NCBI RefSeq assembly: GCF_040801785.1
Contig: NZ_CP161805.1
Location: 3,038,001 to 3,102,000 of the forward strand
Length of the DNA stretch: 64,000 bases
Reading direction: 5' to 3'
Source: Sulfitobacter sp. LCG007
GTDB lineage: Bacteria; Pseudomonadota; Alphaproteobacteria; Rhodobacterales; Rhodobacteraceae
In this document: in pieces, positions 36,218 to 45,186 of the stretch
Position numbering within the stretch: the stretch's first letter is position 1
How the letters are laid out: each line of letters begins with the position of its first letter
Translations under genes and position numbers: made by a program
Notes under the pieces: generated by a model
What the model was told of the DNA's origin: nothing
The model's input: only the letters and a program-made list of their open reading frames with translations
Databases searched by the model: none

Positions 36218-36967
36218 ATGGGCAAGACTCTTGATATCTGGGGCGGAGTCGCGGCGCGCGAAATGGTGCGAACCTCCGCCGGTCCGATCCCGGTGATCGT
36301 CGCGGACCGCGGCGCAGATCCCTCCGGCACCGTCGTGCTGATTCACGGCCGCAACGGGGCTCCGGGGCAGGCGCATATGTCCGCGATCGCACAGGCCTAT
36401 CTTCAGGCGGGCTGGCGTGTCGCGGCCCCCGAGATGCCGCGATCCTCCGCGAATCCGGGATCTGGGCCCCCGGAAGAGGTCACGCTTGCAGGCCACACCG
36501 AGGCGGCGCGCCACGCGCTTGACTGGGCCCGCGGTTGCTGGCCCGGCAAGCCCCTGGCGCTGGCCGGTCACAGCATGGGCGGGTTCGCCGTGGCCATGAT
36601 CGCCGGCGAGACCACGGCGCTGCATCATGTGCTCGCGGTGTCCCCGGTCCTGTCGGGCCAACGCCTGATCGAGGCGCGCCGGGCGCTCGGTCCGCAGGCC
36701 CTGGAAGAGGTCGAACGCGAGGCCCCGCTCTATCTGGCGGAACTGGAATGCGCGGACGCCGCACCGCTTCTGGCGGTCGCCGCGGCTCCGTTTGCCGTCG
36801 CCACGGGGGCCGAGGACGGGCTTGTCACCCGCGCGCACGCCAGAGCCTATTTCGACGCCGCCCGGGATGCCCGGTTCTTCTGCGCCCTGCCCGGCCTTCA
36901 TCATTGCCCGGCGGGCCCGGCCTGCGACCTTGCGCTTGCGGCCGCCCTCGCGGCGCTCGGATTGTGA
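36218..36967 (+). CDS. Alpha/beta hydrolase
   Basis: A 249-aa hydrolase with the alpha/beta fold. The oxyanion strand is VVLIHGRNGAPG near residue 38 and the nucleophile elbow is LAGHSMGG near residue 118 (Ser). A late Asp in TGAEDGLV and a His in LPGLHHCPAG complete the likely triad. No signal peptide is visible. The start at 36218 (MGKTLDIWGGVAAREM) is set from the fold; the ribosome site CGGA is weak. Its TGA overlaps the GTG of the GH15 gene, so the two are coupled. The substrate is unknown; an ester on the glucan or its oligomers is possible. Confidence 0.8.
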   Translation: MGKTLDIWGGVAAREMVRTSAGPIPVIVADRGADPSGTVVLIHGRNGAPGQAHMSAIAQAYLQAGWRVAAPEMPRSSANPGSGPPEEVTLAGHTEAARHALDWARGCWPGKPLALAGHSMGGFAVAMIAGETTALHHVLAVSPVLSGQRLIEARRALGPQALEEVEREAPLYLAELECADAAPLLAVAAAPFAVATGAEDGLVTRAHARAYFDAARDARFFCALPGLHHCPAGPACDLALAAALAALGL

Positions 36968-38259
36968 CGGCGGTCCGCCCGGACCCGGACTGGCTCGCGG
37001 CGCGAACCCTTGCCTGTGCCCGCGATCTCCGCGCTGCGGTCTCGCGTTCGGATCTGCTGCGGCGGCGCGCCGGTTTCGGCTGGGAGATCCGCCCGGCGTC
37101 CGGGTCGATCCTTGCATCGCCTCGAATGGGTGACTGGGCCCCTGAACCTGACTATTTCCATCACTGGATCCGGGACGCCGCCATCGCCCTGTCCGCCGTG
37201 CCGCTCGCGATCGAGGCGGACCCGGAAGCCGGCGCGTTCTGGCGGCAGGCTGTCCGCGATCATGTGGACTTCTCGCTTCATATCTCGGACCCGGACAGGC
37301 GCGGACCCGAGGTCAACCCGCTCAAACCCGCCACGCGCCCCGACTTCCAGCGCTTCCTGCGCCCGGACGCCGAGCTGGCCGGGCTCGCCGGTACACGCTG
37401 GCTGGAAGAACCACGGTTCGTGGCGGATGGCACGCCCGATCTCGAAAACTGGAGCCGCCCGCAGGACGATGGCCCCGCCCTGCGCGCGGCGGGTCTGATG
37501 CGGCTGCAGGACTTCCTTCCTGAAGCGAATGGGGAAAAGGCCGAGACACTCATCGCGCGCGACCTGGCTCATGTGCTGGCCGTCGCCGGCAGACCCGCCA
37601 TCGGGCCCTGGGAAGAGGCACCCGCACGTCGGACGACCTTCACGCTGATATCGCAATGGGATGCGCTGGACCGGGCCGCGGCGCGCGGCCAATCCGGCGG
37701 CGACTGGCGCGGGGCGGCTGAAGATCTGGAAGCCCTGATCGCCTCCGCCGGCGATCCGGAAAGCGGCGGCTGGCGCGAAAGCATCGAGGCGCCGGAAGGC
37801 CGTTTCGACAGCGCCACGGTCCTCGCGCTTCTGCATGCGGGACGGACCTCGGGCCCCCTCGCGATGCACGCGCCGGGCACCCTGTCCACGGTTGCGGCGC
37901 TGGAACGGACTTTCGCCGCGCTCTACCCGATCAATCGCGGCCGGACCGTCCCCGCCATCGGACGCTGGCGGGAAGACCTCTACTTCGACGGAAATCCTTG
38001 GGTGCCGAATACGCTGGGCTTCGCAGAGCTTCACTACCACATCGCGGCGGGCAACGGCGACAGGGCCGCTTTCGACAAGGCAGACGCATGGCTGTGCCTG
38101 ATTGCGGAGATCGCCCCCGACCCCGCCATACCGCTGCCCGAGCAATTCGACCGCTCCACCGGCGCCCCGCTCTCTTGTCTTGCGCTCACATGGTCGGCGG
38201 CCGCCTTCCTGGGAGCATCCGCCGCGCGGCGTGCGGCGCTTCAGGCAATGGCGAGATAA
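36964..38259 (+). CDS. Glycoside hydrolase family 15 protein (glucoamylase-like)
   Basis: A 431-aa (alpha/alpha)6-barrel enzyme of the GH15 type. The YFHHWIRDAAIALSAVPLAI motif near residue 60 has the W-x-RDA pattern of GH15 substrate binding; the expected paired catalytic Glu residues may lie in GNPWVPNTLGFAELHYH and elsewhere, but I cannot assign them. No signal peptide is seen. The GTG at 36964 overlaps the hydrolase stop (GTGA), which fixes the start. The gene converges on the GH144 gene with a 19-base overlap of their ends. GH15 enzymes release glucose from the ends of alpha-glucans; the true substrate here may differ. Confidence 0.82.
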   Translation: MTAVRPDPDWLAARTLACARDLRAAVSRSDLLRRRAGFGWEIRPASGSILASPRMGDWAPEPDYFHHWIRDAAIALSAVPLAIEADPEAGAFWRQAVRDHVDFSLHISDPDRRGPEVNPLKPATRPDFQRFLRPDAELAGLAGTRWLEEPRFVADGTPDLENWSRPQDDGPALRAAGLMRLQDFLPEANGEKAETLIARDLAHVLAVAGRPAIGPWEEAPARRTTFTLISQWDALDRAAARGQSGGDWRGAAEDLEALIASAGDPESGGWRESIEAPEGRFDSATVLALLHAGRTSGPLAMHAPGTLSTVAALERTFAALYPINRGRTVPAIGRWREDLYFDGNPWVPNTLGFAELHYHIAAGNGDRAAFDKADAWLCLIAEIAPDPAIPLPEQFDRSTGAPLSCLALTWSAAAFLGASAARRAALQAMAR

Positions 38260-39491
38260 GGCGCGGAAAAGCCAAGCCGCGCCAGTCCGCGCCGGATTTC
38301 GGGACGCGACGAGACCAGATCCCAGATCAGGCCCGAGCGATGGTTTTCCAGCATGACGGTGATCGGCGCCTGATCGATGGCAAGCCGGCTTTCGGCGACC
38401 CAGTCACACGAGAGATTGAAGGCGTCGAAGAAACCCGCCTCGCCCCATATCCGGTCCCCCAGGCCGTCATGCAGATGCCTCAAGACCGGCATGGCCTCTT
38501 CCGGCGCAAACGGAAACGAGCCAAGCGCCGCCGTAGGGGTAATCGTTCCCGTGTCCTCGGTCGGTGAATGCGCGACATATCCCGAGGGATCGTCGCTTGC
38601 CGTCAGGCCCCAGCAATCCGGGCCGTATCCCTTCCAGCCAAGCGGATTGGACAGGCAGTGCAAGCGGTTCACACGCGCATGGCTGGCGGCCTGAACCCAG
38701 TAGTCCGCATATGCATCGCGCAGACCGCGCGGGTCGATGCCGAGGAAGGGATATTGCGACAGGAACAGCGGCCCGCCCCAGTCGGGCCCGAGCGGCAGCG
38801 TTTCGTCCCCGTACGAGCGGCCGTTGAGAAAGGCCGGCGCGCGCGCCCAGCTTTCGTGGTACGAGCCCGGCGGGATGGGATGGGTCCGCGAGCCTGCGCC
38901 CAGAATGAAGACGGGCAGCGCCTCGTTCCAGCCGCGGATCGGGAGGGCATGAGGCGACCAGTCGCGCGATGGATGCCGGTGCCACATCACGGCGCCGTCG
39001 GCACGCACATGCGCCGCCCAGTCGACGGCATCGTAAAGTGCGCCGATCCGCTGTTCCAGCTCGGGCGCTTCGGTGAAGAACGCCGCCGCTCCAAGCAGGC
39101 CCGTCATCAGGAAGGACGTCTCGACCAGGTCGCCGCCGTCGTCACCGGCCATGAATGGCAGAACCCGCCCGGTGCTGCCGTCGAGAAAGTGCGGGTAGAC
39201 ACCATCGAAACGGTCGGCCGACTCGAGAAATCCGACGATCCGTTCCAGCCGTTCCAGGATATCGCGTCGCGGACGCCATCCGCGCGCGGCGGCGACGATC
39301 TGCGCCAGAAGCCCGAAGCCGGTGCCGCCCGTGCAGACGGTTTCGTCCACGTCATAGCCGAAGGCGCCGGCGCTGCGTTCGCGTGCCATGCCGCTGGCGG
39401 GATGGCTCCAGTCGAGGAAATAGAGCGCGCTGGCCTGTGCGACGCGATCCCGCAGGGCGGCGTCGTCCAGCCCGCGTTTCAGCTCAGCCAT
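38241..39491 (-). CDS. GH144-like endo-beta-1,2-glucanase (glucoamylase_5 domain)
   Basis: A 416-aa protein of the PF10091 'glucoamylase' family, whose studied members are endo-beta-1,2-glucanases of GH144. Family segments are ALYFLDWSHPASGMARERS near residue 20, YDVDETVCTGGTGFGLLA, DGGDLVETSFLMTGLLGA, YHESWARAPAF, FGLTASDDP-like WGLTASDDPSGY and a final WVAESRLAIDQAPITVMLEN. There is no signal peptide, so it would work in the cytoplasm. The ATG at 39491 lies inside the end of the GH3 gene (13-base overlap), which implies co-expression with GH3 and the ABC transporter. Confidence 0.82.
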   Translation of the reverse strand: MAELKRGLDDAALRDRVAQASALYFLDWSHPASGMARERSAGAFGYDVDETVCTGGTGFGLLAQIVAAARGWRPRRDILERLERIVGFLESADRFDGVYPHFLDGSTGRVLPFMAGDDGGDLVETSFLMTGLLGAAAFFTEAPELEQRIGALYDAVDWAAHVRADGAVMWHRHPSRDWSPHALPIRGWNEALPVFILGAGSRTHPIPPGSYHESWARAPAFLNGRSYGDETLPLGPDWGGPLFLSQYPFLGIDPRGLRDAYADYWVQAASHARVNRLHCLSNPLGWKGYGPDCWGLTASDDPSGYVAHSPTEDTGTITPTAALGSFPFAPEEAMPVLRHLHDGLGDRIWGEAGFFDAFNLSCDWVAESRLAIDQAPITVMLENHRSGLIWDLVSSRPEIRRGLARLGFSAPYLAIA

Positions 39492-41770
39492 GTCAGATCC
39501 ACGCTTTGCGTGTCCCGGCTGTTCGGACCGACATGCAACCGGATCAGCCCGGGGTCGCGCACCCACTCGGCCTGCTCGAGCGACGGGGCAAGCGGATAGG
39601 CGAACTGCTCGCTCGTGATGTCGAAAGTCACCTCGCGGCGCTCGCCGGGCGCCAGCTCGACTTGCCGGAAGTCGATTAGAAAGCGGCCCGGCCGCACGAT
39701 CCGCGCAACCGGATCGCTTGCGTAAAGCTGCACCGTCTCGACCATCCCGCGCCTGCCTGCGTTCTCGACCGCGACGCTGAACCGGACGGTCTGGCCAGCC
39801 TCGGCCCGCGCGCTCGACAGAGCGGGCTTTCCGTAGTCGACGCGACCGTATCCCAGCCCGTAGCCGAAGGGCCAGCCGCTGACATCGTCGGGCAGGTCAA
39901 GCCAGCCGGTACGAAACTTCACGAAGCGCCCCTCGAAGGGCCGCCCGGTGGTTTCTGACGCGTGGCTCAGCGGCGTTTCGCCCGGATGCGCCGGCAGGCT
40001 TACGCACAGCCGGCCTGTCGGCTCGACCGCGCCGAAAAGGATATCCGCCACACCCTCCGGCCCGGCGACGCCGCCGTGCCAGGCGTAAAGCAGGGCATCC
40101 GCCTGCTCGGCAAGATCGCCCAGCGCCAGCGGGCGCCCAGCGAAAACCACCACCACAAGCGGCTTTCCCGTTGCCTTCAGCGCGGCGATCAGGCGGTGCT
40201 GGACCGCCGGAATTCCGGGCGACAGCACGGAAGAGGATTCGCCCGCGTGTTCCTTGGCCTCTCCCACCGTGGCAACGATCACATCGGCGCCGTCGGCAGC
40301 GGCCAGCGCCTCGCGTATCAGCGCATCCTCGGGGCGAGGATCGATTTCGACGGTGACGCCATGCACGTTCAGACGGTCGGCCAGCCAGCTTTCCGATACG
40401 ATGTTCGCGCCATGGGCCGTGGCGGGGGCGTTTCCGGTCAGGGTCGCGATCGCCACATGCAGCGGGACGACATCGTCCGAATTTCCCGATACCGACCAGG
40501 TGCCCAGCATGTTGCGCCGATCCGTCGCGAAGGGCCCCACGATGGCTGCGCGGGCATCGCGGTCAAGCGGCAGGATACCGTCATTCTTCAGCAGCACGGT
40601 CGAGCTTGCGGCCGCCTTGCGGGCAAGGCGGCGTCCCTCGCCCCTGTCCGGCGCCGGCCGGTCTTTCTCGAGACCGCGGTAGGGATCATCGAGCAGTCCC
40701 AGACGGTCCTTGAAGGTCAGCACCCGTCGGCAGGCACGGTCGATCAGATCGCGGATTTCTGCCGGAGAGAACGTGACGCCGGCCTCGGGCGCGTCGAGCC
40801 CGTGTTCGGCAAGCGCGGGCAGTTCGGCAAGATAGTCCTCGCCCACCATGTCCATGTCGACGCCGGCATGAAGCGCCCTTGCCACCGCAACCGGGGCGGG
40901 ACCCAGCCCGTGGGCGACAAGCTCTCTTATGCCGGTGTAATCCGAAAGAACCAGCCCGTCGAAGCCCAGCCGCCCCCGAAGCCAGCCCTCGATCAGTTGC
41001 GCATGGGCGTGCATGGGCAGCTTGTTGACCGCGTTGAAAGCGGCCATGACCGTCGCCGCCCCCGCCGCGCAACCCGCGGCGAAGGGTGGCATGTAAGTAC
41101 CGAGCAGGTCCTCCCAGGCGAGGCTGACGTTGTCGTAGTCCCGCCCGCTGTCCGGTGCGCCGTAGGCCACGAAATGCTTGAGACAGACCGTCACCTTCCC
41201 GTCGCCGGCGACATCGTCGCCCTGGAAGCCGCGCGTCGCCGCCGCCGCGATGCGCGACGCGAGCAGCGGATCCTCCCCGGGACTTTCCGCGATCCGGCCC
41301 CAGCGCGGATCGCGCGAGACATCGATCATCGGCGACAAGACGTTGTGCAGCCCCCCGGCTGCGGCCTCCGCGCCTGCGAAGGCCGCGGTCTCCTCAATCA
41401 GGTCCATGTCCCAGCTGCAGGCCATGGCGACCGGCAATGGAAAGACGGTGTGATGACCGTGTATCACATCCTCGGCGAAGAACAGCGGGATCTTCAGGCG
41501 CGAGCCCTCGAGCGCGCGCTCTTGCATGGCGCGGGTCGAGGCAAGCGATTTGGTTCCGAAGATCGCGCCGACCTGGCCGTTGTCCAGCCGCCGGGCCAGC
41601 GGCGTGTCCTGCGCCGCGCCGGTCGCGAGCCCCTCACCCGCCGCAAGAAGGTTGAGCTGACCGATCTTCTCGGCAAGCGTCATCTGAGCCATCAGGCGAT
41701 CGACATTGCCCATCACGTCCATATCCGTCTGAATCCGGCCGTCATCGTCCTTCGTCCGCGCGGCCGTCAC
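39479..41770 (-). CDS. Glycoside hydrolase family 3 beta-glucosidase
   Basis: A 763-aa GH3 enzyme with three domains: the TIM barrel (about 15-340), the alpha/beta sandwich (about 380-590) and a fibronectin-III-like domain (about 655-755). The nucleophile Asp is in GLVLSDYTGIREL, where many members have SDW. The barrel also has IHGHHTVFPLPVAMACSWD and VCLKHFVAYG. The acid/base Glu is probably in EHAGESSSVLSPG. No signal peptide is present. The GTG at 41770 overlaps the ABC gene stop (GTGA); an internal ATG 17-20 codons on is possible. In this context it would cleave sophorose and longer beta-1,2-gluco-oligosaccharides. Confidence 0.88.
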   Translation of the reverse strand: MTAARTKDDDGRIQTDMDVMGNVDRLMAQMTLAEKIGQLNLLAAGEGLATGAAQDTPLARRLDNGQVGAIFGTKSLASTRAMQERALEGSRLKIPLFFAEDVIHGHHTVFPLPVAMACSWDMDLIEETAAFAGAEAAAGGLHNVLSPMIDVSRDPRWGRIAESPGEDPLLASRIAAAATRGFQGDDVAGDGKVTVCLKHFVAYGAPDSGRDYDNVSLAWEDLLGTYMPPFAAGCAAGAATVMAAFNAVNKLPMHAHAQLIEGWLRGRLGFDGLVLSDYTGIRELVAHGLGPAPVAVARALHAGVDMDMVGEDYLAELPALAEHGLDAPEAGVTFSPAEIRDLIDRACRRVLTFKDRLGLLDDPYRGLEKDRPAPDRGEGRRLARKAAASSTVLLKNDGILPLDRDARAAIVGPFATDRRNMLGTWSVSGNSDDVVPLHVAIATLTGNAPATAHGANIVSESWLADRLNVHGVTVEIDPRPEDALIREALAAADGADVIVATVGEAKEHAGESSSVLSPGIPAVQHRLIAALKATGKPLVVVVFAGRPLALGDLAEQADALLYAWHGGVAGPEGVADILFGAVEPTGRLCVSLPAHPGETPLSHASETTGRPFEGRFVKFRTGWLDLPDDVSGWPFGYGLGYGRVDYGKPALSSARAEAGQTVRFSVAVENAGRRGMVETVQLYASDPVARIVRPGRFLIDFRQVELAPGERREVTFDITSEQFAYPLAPSLEQAEWVRDPGLIRLHVGPNSRDTQSVDLTWLS

Positions 41771-43716
41771 TCGGCCGCGTGACGCATGGCCAGTGTGGCG
41801 TCCTCTACCCGGTGGACCCTGCCGATTCCGTTCCGGATGTCGAGGAGCGCGGAATAGAACGGCGTCCCGTCCGGACCTGTCGGCACGGCATCCCCGTGCA
41901 GCACCGCCAGTATGGCGGTCTCGGGCAAGCTCTCGCACAGGGCGATATGAAAGTCCACGACGGCATCGGAATCGAGCGCCGATGTCGCCTCGTCCAGGAG
42001 CAGGATCCGCGGTCTGGCCAGCAGGATCCGGGCCAGAACCAGCCGCTGCTTCTGGCCGCCGGAAAAGACGTTGCGCCAGTTCTTGCCCTGGTAAAGATCC
42101 TCGTCGAGGCAGTTTATGAAGCTCCCCAGTCCGACACGCGACAGCGCATGGGCGACCGCTATGTCCGAACGCGCTTCGGGGTGATCGGGATAGGTGACCA
42201 GCGCCTTGAGGCTCAGCCGGTCGGGGATGTCGGGCTCTTGCCCGGCAAAGAAGATGTCGGTTCCGCTTCGCCGCGCGATATGGCCGGTGCCATAGGGCCA
42301 CAGACCCGCCACGGCCTTGAGCAGGCTGCTCTTTCCGCAGCCATTCTGGCCGCTGAGGTAGACGCAGTCCCCGGCATGAAGCTCCAGATGCGGCACCAGC
42401 AGGAACGCGTCCGACCCGTGCCCGCGGTGACAGAGAGCCAGTTCGCGCACCGCCAGAAGCGGTCCCTTGTCGGTCGCGGCGCGCTCGAGCCGGCTGATGC
42501 CTGTCTCGGAATAGAACGCCTGGCGCGCGCGGACCCTTTCGATGGCGCGTGCCACCTCGGTCAGCCGTCCGGCATTGGCCTTGAGCGTTGCGATCGCCGG
42601 CATGACGTTGATGAACCAGGAGACGTCGCCGATCAGCTCGGCGGTCAGCTCGCTGCTTGCTGCGAAGTCGCGGAACGTCAGATTGCCGGCCATGTAGGCG
42701 GGCAGCGCCGGCATGTAGGCCAGCAGCCGGCTCGACAGGAAGCTGTACGTGTTCGAGAACATCATCATGCCGGCGTCGAGCCGGTTCTGTCGGCCCCATG
42801 TACGGTCGACATCCGCGTAAAGCCTGCCGTTGATCCGCCGCTGCGCCCTTTCGCCGCGAGACGTGGCAAGCTGCGCGACTCGGTTCAGCAATGCACCCCA
42901 CTCGCCACGCCAGGCACCGTCGCGCCTCTGGCGTTCGAGGTGCAGCCGCTCGATAATGCGCCCGAGGCTCCAGGCGATCAGCGAAATCGCCGGGACGTAA
43001 ACGACGATCAGCGCACCGGCCAGCAAAGCGCTGCCATAGGTGCCCGGAACGAGATCTATCCGCGAGGCCGCTGCCGGACCCAGCCAGTCGGCCAGCGCCG
43101 CGTTGGCCGAGGCCCCCCAGGCGTCGAGAAAGGGCACCGCCTTGCTGCGTTCGAGGATCGCCGCCGAGACGAACCAGATCGACGTCACGGCCCCCCACAG
43201 CCCCATGGAAAGACCGATCACCCCGCCGTAAAGCCCGATGGAACATTCGTCGACCCGCTGGTCGATGGCGTCAGGCAGGCGCGAACCGCCCTTGCCCTCG
43301 GTCCGGTCGCTCATCAGGTCGAAGGCGATACGCTCGTCGGCAAGGATGTGACTGTTGAACTGCGCGACCAGCCAGCCGCGCGCGCGACGATGCAGTGTCG
43401 CCGAAACGAAATGCCGGAGCGCCACGCCACAGGTGCGCGCGAAATAGATGGCGAGGTATGCCGCCGCCGCCAGAAGGACGACTTCCACCGGGCGCGGACC
43501 GAGTTCACCGGTATGGAAATTCGCCAGCGACGCGATGAAATTCGCGCTCGCCATGGCCGTCCAGACGCTTGCCTTGCTCAGTAATGTCGTCAGCCCGATG
43601 ACGACCGCAGAAAGAAACCAGGCCTCTTTCCATCGGTCCGAGAACCAGTAGGCTCGGATGAGGTTCCAGAAACTGGTGAACCTGCCCAAATCACATGCCT
43701 CTTGCCTGTTGCGCAT
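41767..43716 (-). CDS. SbmA/BacA-like ABC transporter, permease-ATPase fusion
   Basis: A 649-aa half-transporter with an ABC_membrane_2 (SbmA_BacA) domain followed by an ATPase. About six helices cover residues 20-330, including the family ERIAFDLMSDRTEGKGGSRL region with ...NPDQRI-like DAIDQRVDEC. The ATPase has Walker A LSGQNGCGKSSLLKAVAG, signature FSGGQKQRLVLARIL and Walker B ILLLDEATSALD. Homologues (YddA, BclA, Rv1819c) move peptides or hydrophilic compounds. Coupled to GH3 and GH144, it may carry glucan or its oligomers. The ATG at 43716 suits the membrane-domain start; a longer open frame to 43845 is less likely. Confidence 0.85.
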   Translation of the reverse strand: MRNRQEACDLGRFTSFWNLIRAYWFSDRWKEAWFLSAVVIGLTTLLSKASVWTAMASANFIASLANFHTGELGPRPVEVVLLAAAAYLAIYFARTCGVALRHFVSATLHRRARGWLVAQFNSHILADERIAFDLMSDRTEGKGGSRLPDAIDQRVDECSIGLYGGVIGLSMGLWGAVTSIWFVSAAILERSKAVPFLDAWGASANAALADWLGPAAASRIDLVPGTYGSALLAGALIVVYVPAISLIAWSLGRIIERLHLERQRRDGAWRGEWGALLNRVAQLATSRGERAQRRINGRLYADVDRTWGRQNRLDAGMMMFSNTYSFLSSRLLAYMPALPAYMAGNLTFRDFAASSELTAELIGDVSWFINVMPAIATLKANAGRLTEVARAIERVRARQAFYSETGISRLERAATDKGPLLAVRELALCHRGHGSDAFLLVPHLELHAGDCVYLSGQNGCGKSSLLKAVAGLWPYGTGHIARRSGTDIFFAGQEPDIPDRLSLKALVTYPDHPEARSDIAVAHALSRVGLGSFINCLDEDLYQGKNWRNVFSGGQKQRLVLARILLARPRILLLDEATSALDSDAVVDFHIALCESLPETAILAVLHGDAVPTGPDGTPFYSALLDIRNGIGRVHRVEDATLAMRHAAE

Positions 43717-44226
43717 GACACTACCGTTGCCACAACACCAATGTGTTGCAGGGGCGGTCTGCGCATTTCCATTCTTCTTGTTTGGCGGGCGGTGCCACTG
43801 CTCTGCGGCGTTATTGTTGCCCTTGAAAGGCAGCGTAGCCGACAAAGGTCTCGGCGGTAAACCGCTTGTGCGGCATTGGAGGGATTTTTTGAATTCCTCC
43901 CCGGAGCGGGTACCGGGTCAGGCGCTGGTGACCGGCATGGCCACCCGACGCTGCCGATCCGCCTCAGCGGGCGGAAGGATTCCGCAGCTGCGAATTCCCG
44001 CCGGTCTGAAAATTCAAAAAGTTAGAGACGGACATGCTGCGCCTGCAAAAACCTCGTCCAATCGCCCCGGGAGCCCTGCCGAGAACCAGTCTCCCGGAGT
44101 GACATGTTGCATCGGAGCCACCATTCAAAGCGCAAGAATTGCCTCGAATGATTTCTGTTTGGCCTGCCCGGTGGCACCCGGAAGTGGTTCGGCACTTGAC
44201 ACGGGTTCAACGACCGAGAGTGCGAA
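43717..44226. other. Intergenic region between TauD-like and ABC genes
   Basis: About 510 bases with no convincing gene. Visible are an A-rich tract around 44010-44025, a 22-codon open frame MLRLQKPRPIAPGALPRTSL plus two residues (44034-44102, plus strand, after GAGACGGAC), and a perfect 7-bp stem CCGGGAG (44067-44073)/CTCCCGG (44091-44097). The stem could end the TauD-like transcript on the minus strand. The left part must hold the promoter of the ABC-GH3-GH144 operon, but I see no clear -35/-10. Confidence 0.4.
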
Positions 44227-45078
44227 TCACTCCCGGGGCGCATCGCGCTCGAATGTCGTGCGATAGAGCAGACGCCGCGCTCCGTCGTAGTCGTTCGTCG
44301 CATAATGCAGGGTCATTCGATTGTCCCAGACCAGCAGATCGCCGGCCCGCCATTTGTGGCGGAACGAGAAATCGGGGCGCGTCGCGTGTTTGTAGATCTG
44401 TTCGAGGAAGGGTCTGCTTTCCTCTTCCGTCATGTCGCTGAAGCGCGTGGTGTAGATCGGATTGACGAAAAGCGCCTTCTCTCCGGTCGATGGCTCGGCG
44501 ATCACCGCCGGATGCGCGATCTCGCGGTCCGCGTTCGGATCGCCCCTGCTCATCCTGATCGAGGCGTTTGCACGATCCTTGGCGGGCGGCGCGTATTTCA
44601 CGCCGTAGGGCTTGCCCACGTGGATCGCGCGCCGCCCGTTCAGGAATTCCTTCAGATGGGCCGGGAGCGTGCGATATGCGGCGCTCTGGCTCGCCCAGAC
44701 GGTGTCGCCGCCGGCTTGCGGAATTTCGATGGCGTTCAGCAACGATCCGGCGGGAGGATTCTCGAGGAAGCTGAAATCGGAATGCCATTCGCCCCCGAAG
44801 ACCCCGCCGTTTCTTTCGTCAGCTTCCTTCAGCACGGCAATCACGGCCTCGTCCGTCTCTATCGGTGCGACGTAGGGAAGCTTCATCAGCGGGCCGAAAA
44901 GCTCGGTCACGGCCTTCTGCTGATCGAGCGACAGGAACTGGCCGCGAAAGACGAGGACCTGGTGTTCTGCCAGGGCCGCGCACAGAAGTCCGCCCAGCGT
45001 CGTGTCGGGCGGCGTCCTCAGGTCGACATCGGAAACTTCCGCGCCGACGAAACCGGTGAGCTTTGCGATCTGTGCCAT
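44227..45078 (-). CDS. TauD/TfdA-family 2-oxoglutarate dioxygenase
   Basis: A 283-aa Fe(II)/2-oxoglutarate oxygenase. The facial-triad H-x-D is EWHSDFSF (H99, D101), the distal His is in NRMTLHYATNDYDG near residue 260, and the 2OG-binding Arg is in RRLLYRTTFE. The fold begins KLTGFVGAEVSDVDL, as in taurine and 2,4-D dioxygenases. The substrate is unknown: there is no ABC transporter for sulfonates next to it and no other catabolic gene in the same direction. Its start is 108 bases from the exosortase stop. Confidence 0.88.
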   Translation of the reverse strand: MAQIAKLTGFVGAEVSDVDLRTPPDTTLGGLLCAALAEHQVLVFRGQFLSLDQQKAVTELFGPLMKLPYVAPIETDEAVIAVLKEADERNGGVFGGEWHSDFSFLENPPAGSLLNAIEIPQAGGDTVWASQSAAYRTLPAHLKEFLNGRRAIHVGKPYGVKYAPPAKDRANASIRMSRGDPNADREIAHPAVIAEPSTGEKALFVNPIYTTRFSDMTEEESRPFLEQIYKHATRPDFSFRHKWRAGDLLVWDNRMTLHYATNDYDGARRLLYRTTFERDAPRE

Positions 45079-45186
45079 GCGCCTTGCTTGGCAACAATTC
45101 CCCGCGGTGGCAACAGGGATTGGACATGGCGGAAATCGCCGCGATCTGCCCGGCGGGCGCGGGCAAGCTGCGTGCGGGGCCAGCGT

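Noticed and set aside
41771-43246. An upstream in-frame extension of the GH3 gene by about 490 codons
   Set aside because: The added sequence is the out-of-frame shadow of the ABC transporter gene; GH3 homology starts only after the GTGA junction at 41770.
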